Shown here piece by piece: positions 32,929 to 43,789 of a DNA stretch of 64,000 nucleotides. The first letter of the stretch is position 1. Each line of letters starts with the position of its first letter. The notes under the pieces are model-generated. The model did no database searches. It had not been told where the DNA came from and was given only the letters and a program-made list of their open reading frames with translations. Location of the stretch: contig JALNQF010000002.1 of assembly GCA_028456385.1 (NCBI GenBank), positions 62,001 to 126,000 on the forward strand, in the 5' to 3' direction. Origin of the DNA: Ophiosphaerella korrae. Its lineage: Eukaryota; Ascomycota; Dothideomycetes; Pleosporales; Phaeosphaeriaceae. Both the position numbers and the translations under genes were made by a program.

Positions 32929-34440
32929 ATGAAGCCAATCATAAGGACACCGTTTCGACAAGTTCGACCATTATTAAGATGTCGTGACCTGCAGCCGAAA
33001 GCGTCAGTGTTGTCGATTGGGTCGAGCTGTGGCTTCCACTACAGCGCGGTTCAACACACGGATGGTGTTTTCAAAGAGCTCACAGCGATGCGGGTGCGCA
33101 TACTATGGGTTGAAGCCCTTCGCCAACAACAGTCAGACGGCAAACAACCAGTCGAGCTCTCAGGAATTTCTGAGGTACCTAAGGATCGAGATTTGAGAGC
33201 CAAGCATATGGATGATAGCTACCACTCTGTGGTACTACCTTTAGCTCGGGATCCGTGGCTCCTAGATACGTATCTCAATTCTTCTGGTCGCATACGCCTG
33301 GGAACCATATTCATGGACCTGGATGCGCTTTCTGGAATAATTGCGTGTGAGCCTCAAATCTATGTGAAATAACCCACATGATCTAAGTTTATCTATAGAC
33401 AAACATACGGGAGATGATGTGACGACTGTGACAGCGAGCTGCGATCGTATCACGATCCACTCTCCACTCACTGAGATTTGTGATCTCCAACTCTCTGGAC
33501 GTGTGACTTATGCAACAGGTAGAAGTAGTCTGGAGATCACTATGCAAGTTGCGAAAGCGCCAAAGAAAGGCGAAAAGGTCAAAGATCAGGACGTCTTGAT
33601 CAACTGCACATTCACCATGGTGTCACTCGATCCTGGTACGAAGAAGTATGGAATGAACAGCGAACGCACATTCTAAGGATGAGCTGACGACATCCGCAGA
33701 CCTGTCAATGTGAATCCATTGGTTGTCGAAACACCTGAGGAAAAACGACTGTACGCCTTGGGCGAACGTAACTCAAAGATTCGTAAGGAGCGACGTGATA
33801 CCTCGCTTCTTAAACACACACCAAACGATCTCGAAAGCGATCTCATCCATGCCTTCTGGCAGAAACAGCTCCAATATCATGGTACATTCAAGTCGCGAAC
33901 GTTCACGTATCCAGACTAACACCAACAGACCCCTACGACAATCTACGTCAACCCGGAAATGTTTTCTTCATGGATACCACGCGTCTCCAAACTGCCACAA
34001 TTATGCAGCCGCAGTACCGTAATCGACATCACTTTATGATTTTTGGTGGATTCCTCTTAAAGCAAACCTTCGAGCTGGCTTTCACTACCGCTGCTGCTTT
34101 CGCCCACGCTCGGCCCACATTCATCTCTCTTGATCCGTCTACGTTCCAGAACCCCGTGCCTGTCGGCAGCATCCTGTATCTCACTGCAACAGTTGTCTAC
34201 ACTGACCCTCCGTTGATTGATGCCCCCGGCGAGAGCTCGGATCAGAAGGGTAAGTACACAAGAGTGCAGATACGGGTCGACTCAAAGGTTCGGGATGTAG
34301 AACATGGGCGCTCGAAGCCAACCGGACAGTTCAATTACACGTTTACAGTCCCGAGGAACATTAGGGTTATGCCTCGGACTTACCAAGAGTTTATGATGTA
34401 CATGCGCGAAGGCGAGCGGAGCAGGTCAAGCGAACACTAG
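32929..34440 (+). CDS. Mitochondrial acyl-CoA thioesterase, ACOT9/10-like (double hotdog)
   Basis: Hydrolyses acyl-CoA to free acid and CoA, by family expected in mitochondria. Exons 32929..33346, 33399..33645, 33700..33881, 33929..34440 give 452 aa. The N-terminus MKPIIRTPFRQVRPLLRCRD is basic without acids before residue 15, as in a mitochondrial presequence. The first hotdog contains RKHMDDSYH-like KHMDDSYHSVVLPLARDP, then GRIRLGTIFMDLDALSGIIA, and, across intron 1, YKHTGDDVTTVTASCDRI. The second contains GNVFFMDTTRLQTATIMQPQ, RNRHHFMIFGGFLLKQTFEL and ARPTFISLDPSTFQNPVPVG. The start is the ATG that opens the presequence; the frame upstream lacks an ATG. Chain-length preference cannot be read from sequence. 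Confidence 0.9.
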
Positions 34441-35028
34441 ATGATGGCCTGGCAGTCAGTCCGAAGACGGCAGAGGAGAGTCTCACGGAGTAAATGAGCA
34501 TTGGGGTGGTGTGCGCGGGGTAAGGTAATACTCATACATTGATAAGATTGGATGAAATCGTAAGAGTTCGATATGAGTATGAGTAACGATATGCGCCTGT
34601 GCGACTACGAAAAGCTGGTCTAATCCCGAACGCTAAAAAAAAAGACTAGGAGCAAAAGCCAGTCTGAAAGCTGGGAGTGCTGCACCTAAGATGCGCTAAT
34701 ACCAATTGCGCCGCGAGAATCAGATGGTATATGCATCGAAATCAGTAAAAGACCCATGCACGGAAAGAGAAGTGTTCGTTGTTCGTAGCCGCGTGGCAAA
34801 AGTATGCAAGTGTGTTATTGTGCTGTGCGTGGGGAAAAGCGGTGAGGTTATCTCCGTCCAATAGCTCCGGCGGTGAAGCGAGGCGGAAGTGCAGTCGGCG
34901 CCGATTCGCTGGGCGAGATGTGAGTTGAGGTGCATACAGGTTGGTCTCCTGCATTTGCAGCATGTTCGCTGCGGAGACGGCTGAGCCCCTAGCCTTCCCA
35001 CCGTGCACTCTGAAAGCAAGGCTGGCTT
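34441..35028. other. Convergent intergenic region after ACOT9-like gene
   Basis: About 590 bp. A long minus-strand frame crossing it (34742-35398) is in a different phase from the small gene at 35029-35324 and is not called. An A9 run lies near 34635. Confidence 0.4.
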
Positions 35029-35324
35029 TCATAGCTCGTCGAGTTCGAATTCCAGGGCAACATCTTCTGAGCAGTCTGTGCAGTAGTAATTGGAAAAGCC
35101 GCCGCAGGATACTGTCATGTTTTTGCACATGTCGATGCTCCATGCATCGTAGGAGTAGCCGGAGAGGAGGCGATTGGAACACACTTCGATACTGTTGGCC
35201 CTGATGCAGAGTCAGCCCACTTGTTTCCTTGAGCCAGCCATGGGCGCTCGTGCGACAGAATATAAGCTTACCAAATGTAATAATCGTGGTTACAATAGTA
35301 CCAGGAATAGGTATATGAGCACAT
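35029..35324 (-). CDS. Small two-exon cysteine-rich protein (74 aa)
   Basis: Too short for routine ORF calling. Exon 1 is 35324..35272 and exon 2 is 35200..35029. The 71-nt intron has donor GTAAGC, branch-like GGCTGAC and acceptor GCATCAG, and the join keeps the frame. The product has seven cysteines, is Tyr/Asn/Ser-rich and ends acidic: MCSYTYSWYYCNHDYYIW in exon 1, then blocks such as IEVCSNRLLSGYSYDAW, MCKNMTVSCGGFSNYYC and EDVALEFELDEL. Composition and length resemble fungal small secreted cysteine-rich proteins, but no signal peptide is visible from this ATG. An upstream exon carrying one is possible; a donor-like CAAGTAAGT lies near 35600. No function is claimed. Confidence 0.42.
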
Positions 35325-36880
35325 GATTGTTTGTCCGGAACGTTGAGTTGCTGTTCGGCCTGATGAGGGAGCGTTTGTGTGCGAGATGCAACGCACAACC
35401 AGCGTTATTTTTTTACCGTAGGCCTACTATATCCGTATGCCTTAGCTGACCGCTCCTTCTTTTGAACCATATATAAGTGTTTCGGGTATGCTCCCGCAGA
35501 CTAGATATGGGATTCTAGACCTTATTGTGGTTGCATTCTGTGCTGGTCCACCAAGCTGAAGGCATGGCCATAAAGGGAAATTACTGGCGGAGACTTACTT
35601 GAAAATCTAGACTTGGAAGAAAAGTAACAGCAAACCCCTACCGCTGAGCTGAGCTGTGTGTGACACGTTGAGTGAGTTGAAGTTGATCAGATGGTGTATA
35701 GGACCCTTCTTGTAGTTTTTTTTTTGCTGGAGTACAGGATGGTGATATGAATGTTTTTATGACTCCTTGCTAACAGACAAAGGAACAGGGCGATAGCTTC
35801 TCTTTATCTCTTGTCTGACTCTGGCCTCAAGGAGCTCGGGCCTTTGAGCATGCAGATGCGCCAAAGGCTCCATCAACCCCGGATTAGCGGCACTTGCTGA
35901 TAAGTTTGACAAACGCACGGCATTCCAGCCGAACCAGTAACGATAGCTCCCAGCTGGGGTGGCACCCGGATTGGGAAATAGCCATACTCGTAGATCGCTT
36001 GTGTGAGCGTTGTCGAAGGCTAGCGTTGGACGTGGCTCTTCAGCGCTGGACGCCGCGAAACAGACACATGTCCCAACATTGTGGCAGGCCCAGAGGCTTA
36101 CAGCAGTATTTCATGTTTCAAGACTCTGTAGAGAGTACAGGACTCTTTGCTGTCATAGGTAGTCACTACAGACTATCCCTCTTCTCCCCCCTTCCCTCTC
36201 TCCGAGAATCGGGCAGTCAGGGCAAGGCAATGGACCCTGCATATCCAGGGTCCAGGCCTGACTGAACTGTGCCTGATTGGCCATATCCCTTCCGAAAGAG
36301 TAAGTTTCATGACAGGGCAACGGTCACCTGGATTATGGCCCAGATTCTAAATGCTCATTCAAGTATTTTTTATGCGTGTTGGATCGAACTACTAGAGGAA
36401 TAGGTAGATTACCAATCCTTGTTTTCATGGGATGGACACCGGAGATGGCGGCTGTGAATCATCTGGGAAACGTGTCTAAGAGGCTTATCGATTAGGGTGG
36501 CATCTCTGATTGGTGGCTGCAATCTTACATAGCACAACACTTAGAATCTCACGAGCTGAAGTTCACTTGACCACACTCTCCTGCTTTGGTTCGAATTTGA
36601 ATACATAATCGTTCGCCATTCTTGCCCTTCGTCCAACCCTGTGGCGAGAGCTGACTCATGGACAGTAAGGCTGTCTGTTGATCAAGCCCTGAGAGCTCCG
36701 TATAGTATGCCAGTTTATTGGCCAGTGTGTGTAAGGTTTATTTGTAATAAGCTAAATAAACTCGGGATAAATAGGATTTAACGGAAGGTTTACAAGAATA
36801 GCATAGCAAATTCATAGCAAAGATAGGTGGAGGGTTGTAGAGATTATGGGTGGAGAGGGTTGTGGATTGAAATAGGTATC

Positions 36881-37115
36881 GAGCCGGCTATTGAGCTGCC
36901 ATCGAGCTGGCCATTGAGCTGCTATCGAGCTGGCCATCGAGCTGCCTATCCATCAGCCATTGAGCCGGCTATTGAGCTGCCATCGAGCTGGCCATTGAGC
37001 TGGCCATTAAGCTGCCTATCCATCAGCCATAAAATTGGCCATCTATCGCCTCTAGGGTTAGCTATCGATCGCCCATCAATCGTCCAAGGGACTGCCTATC
37101 AGCCATTGAGTTGGC
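36881..37115 (+). repeat. Minisatellite, 11-12-bp unit GAGCTGGCCATY
   Basis: Units like gagctggccatt and gagctgccatc follow head to tail from 36881 to about 37015. A higher-order block of roughly 80 bp, starting gagccggctattgagctg and ending cctatccatcagccat, occurs twice (from 36881 and from 36962). Further degraded copies (ctatcgatcgcccatc, cagccattgagttgg) continue to about 37115. Confidence 0.85.
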
Positions 37116-37190
37116 TAGGCTACCTACACACAAATGCCTTACCTTTATAATCTACTATTTCTTACCGTTGTTTGACTACTTTTCTACGTT

Positions 37191-37259
37191 AAAAAAGAAG
37201 AGATAAGGGTAGAAAGGAAGAAAGAAGGAAGAGGAAGAAGAGGAAGAAAAGGGGAGAGC
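37191..37259 (+). repeat. Purine-only tract
   Basis: Nearly all A/G over about 70 bases (aaaaaagaagagataagggt, then repeated gaag/gagg); a mirror-type purine run able in principle to form triplex DNA. Confidence 0.7.
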
Positions 37260-38002
37260 GGGTAATACTTAATCCGGGCGACTGTGCGGAGGAAAAGTGG
37301 CGCGTGCGGACAAAAAAGAGGCGGGCACGGACAGAAAACGACAATTTTGCAGAGCTCTAGCAACAGCTACAGACATTGTATAGACTTGAAATTTGAGGAC
37401 AAGGTAGCGGCAGGTATAGCGATTAATTTGCAGGTAATTTCAAGTGGTGCAGCGGGATATTGGTGGATTCGCTTATGTCTGTTAGTATATAGATGCCGAA
37501 AGTTGATCGTGGCCATGATCCGCGGTCGGCCCGAAATCCGATAACGAAGCAGCGCCGCCACACACAAATGTATTTCGGTTACTTATTCCAAGCGGCTGCG
37601 GCTGGTTGAAGGCCAGAGCGCGTTGTAATTCAATTGTAAAGAGGTAGCCTGGAGCAATCTATTGCCAGTTTGCCATCAGTCGGAAAAACCAAATGGGTTG
37701 CACGGCGACGGAATGCTCCGGATAGAAAGAGGTGTGTTATGTAAGCCGGGACCAGCCCCGCCACTTGTAATCTCAAGCTTCTGGTAGGCTGCGGAGAAGC
37801 TTCGGACGGTGGACAAGGCCTGTCTTGCATCTTTTTGTCAATATCTTTCTTGTCGTCGTCCTTCCTGCCAATTGCACATCTGTCGTTTTACTAACCGCCA
37901 CCTTCCTCTACAACAAATCTCTGAAGAGACAAGCAATCATCCGTGGATCATACCTCCATCTCCCACGCCCCGCTCCACCCCTCACGTCGATTTTCTGTAA
38001 CC

Positions 38003-39191
<1,189 letters not shown>

Positions 39192-39765
39192 GCGTGTTCA
39201 TCAAATTCTCCTTTACAAAAACGAACCCTCATAGAAGGAGCACGGCGCACAATATCCTGGGATGGCAAGCGAATATTGACTTACCTGTACATTTTCATGA
39301 CACTTATGGTTTCATTTGATTTCACAACATCTGTCACTGTTGTATCTGTGTTATATGACGCAGGCGGTTAATTTCGGATTAAAAGTTTCATAGCCACAAT
39401 CATAACCATGTCCAGTGCGCATCAATTTGTTGAGCCAATGACAGCATATCATTTTTCTAGGACTGGGTTGGACTGTTGCTCACTCAAGCACGCCGCACAT
39501 GTGACCAGGCTGGATTAATATCTACAAACTAAGAATGACAGGAGAATTTTGGATCTGGATTTCGAGAACGGCAGAATAGTATGGCATAATTAACGTGACC
39601 GATTACAGCACCGAAATAGCGTTGATATTCACTAGGCACTGAAACCCCCCCCCCCCCTTTTCCATATTACAACGTCTACAGTACCTCCACAAAGCCACGA
39701 TCAACTTCCTCGACAGAACCACCACCGCCGAAAAAGTCTCGTCTATCTCTCCTTACTTCCGCACA
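39192..39765. other. Intergenic after HEM2, with C13 run
   Basis: About 570 bp. A run of 13 C lies at 39645-39657, followed by a CT-rich stretch leading to the broken ORF. Nothing else seen. Confidence 0.4.
39645..39657 (+). repeat. Poly-C run (C13)
   Basis: Thirteen consecutive C; a likely site of length variation or sequencing error. Confidence 0.85.
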
Positions 39766-40116
39766 ATGCCCCTCCTTCTCCCAGCAACCTTCTTCCTCCC
39801 CCTCACCCTCCCCTCACCCAGCACTCCCCAATTCCCCACCCCACCCATCAAAGCCCTCTTCATCGCCGCCGAAATCGGCTACAAGTCGCTGCCAAGCCAC
39901 GCCATCGACATGGTCGACTGACGTTTCTTCGCGACGCCCTACGGCCACGCCATCGCATGTCGCCAGGACCATGCCAGGACCTGGCGAACGCGCATGGATC
40001 TGGACCTGGACCGCATCATGCGGTTTGACGCGATGCTAGTTAAGTTGCGGCTGTTTGGTGAGGAACATGTGTACGAGAATGATTGGGAGGCGGTTGGCGA
40101 GGCGGTTGAGGTGTAG
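39766..40116 (+). pseudogene. Short ORF interrupted by one in-frame TGA
   Basis: From ATG at 39766 the frame reads 51 codons (MPLLLPATFFLPLTLPSPST, then PPIKALFIAAEIGYKSLPSH, IDMVD) to a TGA at 39919-39921. It then continues open for 64 more codons in the same phase (RFFATPYGHAIACRQDHAR, RMDLDLDRIMRFD, EHVYENDWEAVGEAVEV) to TAG at 40114. The second half reads as good protein, so a single TGG-to-TGA change could have killed the gene. Alternatives are two unrelated chance frames, a sequencing error, or translational read-through. I do not recognise the protein. Confidence 0.35.
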
Positions 40117-40521
40117 GGGGCCGCGGCGGAGTGCGGGGACGATCCGGCGTATGGGTATTTGCCGTTACGAGGGGGAGGTGGTTGGTCGGGCGGTTGTTAC
40201 TTGTGCGTAATGATAATGGATAAAGGTGGCAGGCATGTTCCAGAACGATATTTCGCACAAGGCGATCAAGATGATATTGAAGCTGGAGAGCTGTCTAAAC
40301 GCTCGATCTACAGCTCCTAGTGTAACACATGATGCATCTCAATGCCGGGATATAATACAAAATCGCAACTGTGAAAACAAACTCGAGATATAATACATGC
40401 GAAAAAAAAAAAAAAAAAGGCCTTGAAAACGCCCCTGAAATGCACCAGAGCGAGGTGATGATGATACAAGAAAAGAGCTGGGGATATATCTCGATGCCCA
40501 GAAATGCAAGGCGCAACAAAG
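40117..40521. other. Intergenic with A17 run
   Basis: About 400 bp between the broken ORF and the DJ-1-like gene 3' end; a run of 17 A lies at 40402-40418. Confidence 0.4.
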
Positions 40522-41528
40522 CTACTCGTATTCGTCCAGCGAGCCGATGCCAGCGGCATTCAGCGCGCATTCGACGGCGTCGCTTCGATCCCAGAAATAC
40601 TCCCGCATAAAAGTGCGCATCATGTCGAGCGCGGAAACGGAGGAATTGCTGCTCCAGAATTTCTCGTGGCGTTCCCAGGGCGTGCTACGCCATGAGGTTT
40701 CCGGGTAGCGCTGCTTGAGGGCTGGAAGGAGGGTTCGGGGCGCGGCTGCGCGTCGTTTGTGCAGGATGCCTGTTTGGGCGAGGTGCAGGATTCCAGAGAC
40801 GATGCTCATGATGGCCACGAAGTCGGGGTTGGAGCATTGCGAGGTGAGAAAGGAGGCGGCTTGGATTAGGAGTTCGCCTGCGGAGAAGGAGCCAGGGACG
40901 ATGATGATATCGAATTGCGGGGCGTTCTCAAACGAGTTCTACATATTGATTAGATTCTTGCTCTTTGTGGGTGATTATGCGTTGACGGAGGAGGATGATT
41001 GGGGCAAGCGGTAACCTTTTCTCCCTGCCAGACTGGCTCTCAAATGGCTATCTCAGAAAGGTAGCCAAGTTCAGGCGAATCCGGCATGACCAGGAATGGC
41101 TTCTTGGCCAGGAGTTGGCTTTGTGGGGAGGGCGATGCATCGACCGGGCTGAATGCGTAGCAATTTGAGCTTCAGCTCACCGTTACAGGGATCCGGCCGC
41201 CTGAGGTGACTGGAAAGGATCCTATTCCAGATGCTGTGACATATCGAATGTCAATTTCGTCGACTGCTTCGTCTACTGCGGCTGGCGAGGCATTTAGCTT
41301 ATCGATTCGGTTCCTCCCAACGGTCGCTAGCAGATCCAAGGCAGCGAAATCCAACAATTGTGTTTGGTCCTGGCTGAGAATGATCACTCCAATCTTCAGC
41401 GAAGCCTTTGAAGGGGGTGCGTAATGAATGTTGAGGTCCTCTGTAGAGGTTGACGTTGTAGTACAAAAGTAAAAGAGATCAGCATCACTTGGGAATGAAG
41501 TACTGTAGCTTCGTGGAGGCGAAGGCAT
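40522..41528 (-). CDS. DJ-1/PfpI-like protein lacking the nucleophile cysteine
   Basis: Class I glutamine-amidotransferase-like fold. Exons 41528..41181 and 40938..40522 with a 242-nt intron give 254 aa. The N-terminal strand LKIGVIILSQDQTQLLDFAALDLL, the middle IRYVTASGIGSFPVTSGG and the post-intron FDIIIVPGSFSAGELLIQAA are family features, as is the tail (GILHKRRAAAPRTLLP, KFWSSNSSVSALDMMRTFM). The nucleophile-elbow Cys (usually VCTG or TCIG) is replaced: the sequence reads MSIVSGILHLAQTG. So this is a pseudo-enzyme or a decaying gene. The start at 41528 follows a CT-rich leader, but the frame is open further upstream. A 48-nt optional intron (GTGATG to CTACAG, in frame, about 41488-41441) may also be removed. 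The large intron keeps a coding-like frame with two TGAs. Confidence 0.6.
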
Positions 41529-42716
41529 AAGGATGGTATATGATGAAGAGGAAAGATGCTGACAGATGGAGGAAATGGGCTCAAGCAAGCGTGAGGTATC
41601 AGAACTTTGCAACCTAAGGTTCAAACTTATAGTCGGTCCTGGGCTTGCATCATGAAGCTCAGACTCCCACAACAGGGCAAGCACGTCCATTGAATAGATG
41701 TCATATCTCTGGTGCATCCTGACGCTTGCTCGGAATTTGGGACTAACGATATGCATCGATGAAGTGGTCACGGTGCTCAGGTTCGCTTACGCAAGCCGAC
41801 AACTCCCGACGGCTCCTGTGACGTTCTATTGCGACCATGGAAAAGAGGCAGCGAATCACAAATGTGCATCTGGATGTAGTTTATTCTTTTGAGTTTGTTA
41901 ATTTGGAGACATTGATAATTTGAAGCCACGTTAACGTTATGCTTTTCTGAGAGGCGCGCATGTGGTTGCCTGTTGTAGTTGCAGGGGCAATGGTGAATTT
42001 GAGGCTGCCAGGCAGAACCATTTGCGCGCATCCTGTTGGTCAGCAACTTCTCGATATGAGACCGGGAGCGCCGAGCGTGGGATCAAGCATATGGCCTAGC
42101 AAACCGAGATTAGATGGTGGCTGTGGATATGGGTGAAGCCGGAGATGTGGTCGTGCAGGGAATACAAACGCCGCAGAGGTCAAGCATTAAAAGTTTGGAG
42201 AGTCATCTGCCACTGGGAATTACATCAGCTATAACCAAGATAGATTCGAGGATTCTGGGGTGAGCCAAAAGAGTTTGGCTGCGGGAAGGCCCACCCGAAT
42301 TAATTTCGTGGGACTGAGCTCAGGGTGGGAAGTTCGCCGCCGTGAGCCGGACACCGAGACACCGTTCTTGGGAGACTGAGAAATGCGTATAACCGTCGCA
42401 TTTGCCCACCATGTATGCGAATTATGTAGCCTGCGAAATATGGTCGCAGATTGTGTACGACGTTCAATTTGCCCTGTCTTTTATTATTGGCACTTGTTGA
42501 CGAAAGGGTAGATGATGTGTCTGGCCGAACCAGAGAGTAGCTTTGACAAACAACATAATTCATTCCAAGATGACCTATAAACCAGCCCCTGTATAGTCAC
42601 CATTGGGTGGGGAGCCTTGACCCAACAGCATAATTGTGGTATCCATCCCGCAAGAAAAAAAGAGCCCAACAGCGAATATCTACTCACGAAGAAGAGCGTG
42701 CTCAAGCGTTTCCAGC
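41529..42716. other. Intergenic, DJ-1-like gene to ATX1
   Basis: About 1.2 kb. The frame of the DJ-1-like gene stays open back to 41771 but without support from similarity. Nothing else recognised. Confidence 0.4.
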
Positions 42717-43029
42717 CTAGACCTCTCGCGGCTCGCCATCAGCCTCGCCAGACTTGACCTTTTTGCCGGTCTTCTTGATCTTCTCGAGGACGGTGTCGTA
42801 GTCAAGCGAGTCTGCGGCAACAATCTCGGCGGTCTGAGTCTCAAGGGAGACGTTGTAGGACTCGACGCCTAGTGTGGGGTAAAGTTAGGGCTGGCCACAT
42901 GCATGGGGGAATGTATGCATATTGCTGGGGGGAAGGCTCACCATCGAGCTTCTTGAGCACGCGCTCAACGGCGCCAGAGCAACCGCCACAGCTCATGCCA
43001 ATGTTGAACTTGTAGGTGTGGGTAGACAT
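42717..43029 (-). CDS. ATX1: Copper metallochaperone Atx1
   Basis: Cytosolic chaperone that carries Cu(I) to the Ccc2-type P-type ATPase in the Golgi, feeding copper into multicopper oxidases needed for iron uptake. Exons 43029..42942 and 42868..42717, intron 73 nt, give 79 aa, the normal length. The copper site is MSCGGCS (M-x-C-x-x-C) in loop 1, within MSTHTYKFNIGMSCGGCSGA. The rest fits the ferredoxin-like fold: VERVLKKLDGVESYNVSLET, AADSLDYDTVLEKIKKTGKK with the conserved late lysines that contact the ATPase. The start is the only ATG before the fold. It is divergent from palA/RIM20. Confidence 0.95.
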
Positions 43030-43789
43030 GTTAGGTTGGTGGGTTGGCGGGCTGGTGGGGGGTTGAAGATAGCAGATGCCGAGGTAGTTATAGGTGTTGG
43101 ATGTGTAGGTTGAAGGCGATGTTGGGTGGTTGTGAAGTGGCAGTATCTACAGGGCCGGCGCGCCGAGTGGTATATATAGGGCAGGCAAAGAACAGATCAG
43201 AGAAAGAGGGGATTGCGCAAGTTTCAAAAAGGTGTTGTAATTGGCGCTAGATTGCTGCAAATTGTCCATGGCCCCGCTGACATATCGAGCTTGGGAAACC
43301 ACATCTCGTGGCGCTGGAACGAGAGGCGCCTCAGCACCGTGTTCCGCCAGCTTCGGACAAAGATAGAGTCATAGCGCGAAACGTGCTCATTGAAGCAGAT
43401 GGCTGAAATAGGATAGGAGAGAATGCTATCTCAAGACTCCTGAGGACACAGTGTCTCTGATACAAGCACGTGTCGCAGGCTGGAGGAAGACACGGCAGCA
43501 TGTCCGTTCAACATGAGCAAGTTGTGGCTGCGGAGTTTCTCCGTCTAATGGGGTGAGGGTCACAGAGGACAATTGCGCAATACGCAACACCTACACGGAC
43601 ATGGACACAGGTGGTATCGTACGGCACGACACCAGGCACAGTCTTCATGCCTGATCAGCCCGTGCCCCACGCCGCACCCCTGCACAACTGCGCGCGGGGT
43701 CTGGGCCGCAATGGCCGGTGACGTCTTCACGTCTTTTTCCCAAACAGCCCGTCTCTCACTGTAAACAACCCAGCAAACATCCTTCAACC
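43030..43789. promoter_or_regulatory. Divergent intergenic region, ATX1 / palA-RIM20
   Basis: 760 bp between two divergent starts; both promoters must lie here. No ORF of interest. I do not assign PacC (GCCARG) or copper-factor sites without scanning. Confidence 0.45.

Larger units (their letters stand above)
35325..38002. other. Gene-poor stretch with minisatellite and purine tract
   Basis: About 2.7 kb. The first ~350 bp could be leader of the small cysteine-rich gene (CT-rich on the minus strand near 35640-35700). The middle holds the tandem repeat at 36881-37115 and the purine tract at 37191-37259. The last ~200 bp are the CT-rich HEM2 leader. No protein gene is supported. Confidence 0.45.

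Noticed and set aside
34742..35398. 218-codon minus-strand frame
   Set aside because: It runs through the splice sites of the small cysteine-rich gene in another phase and has no recognisable content.
40402..40418. A17 run and T19 run (10491-10509) as paired ends of an inserted retro-copy
   Set aside because: No direct repeats flank either run and the sequences around them are not homologous.
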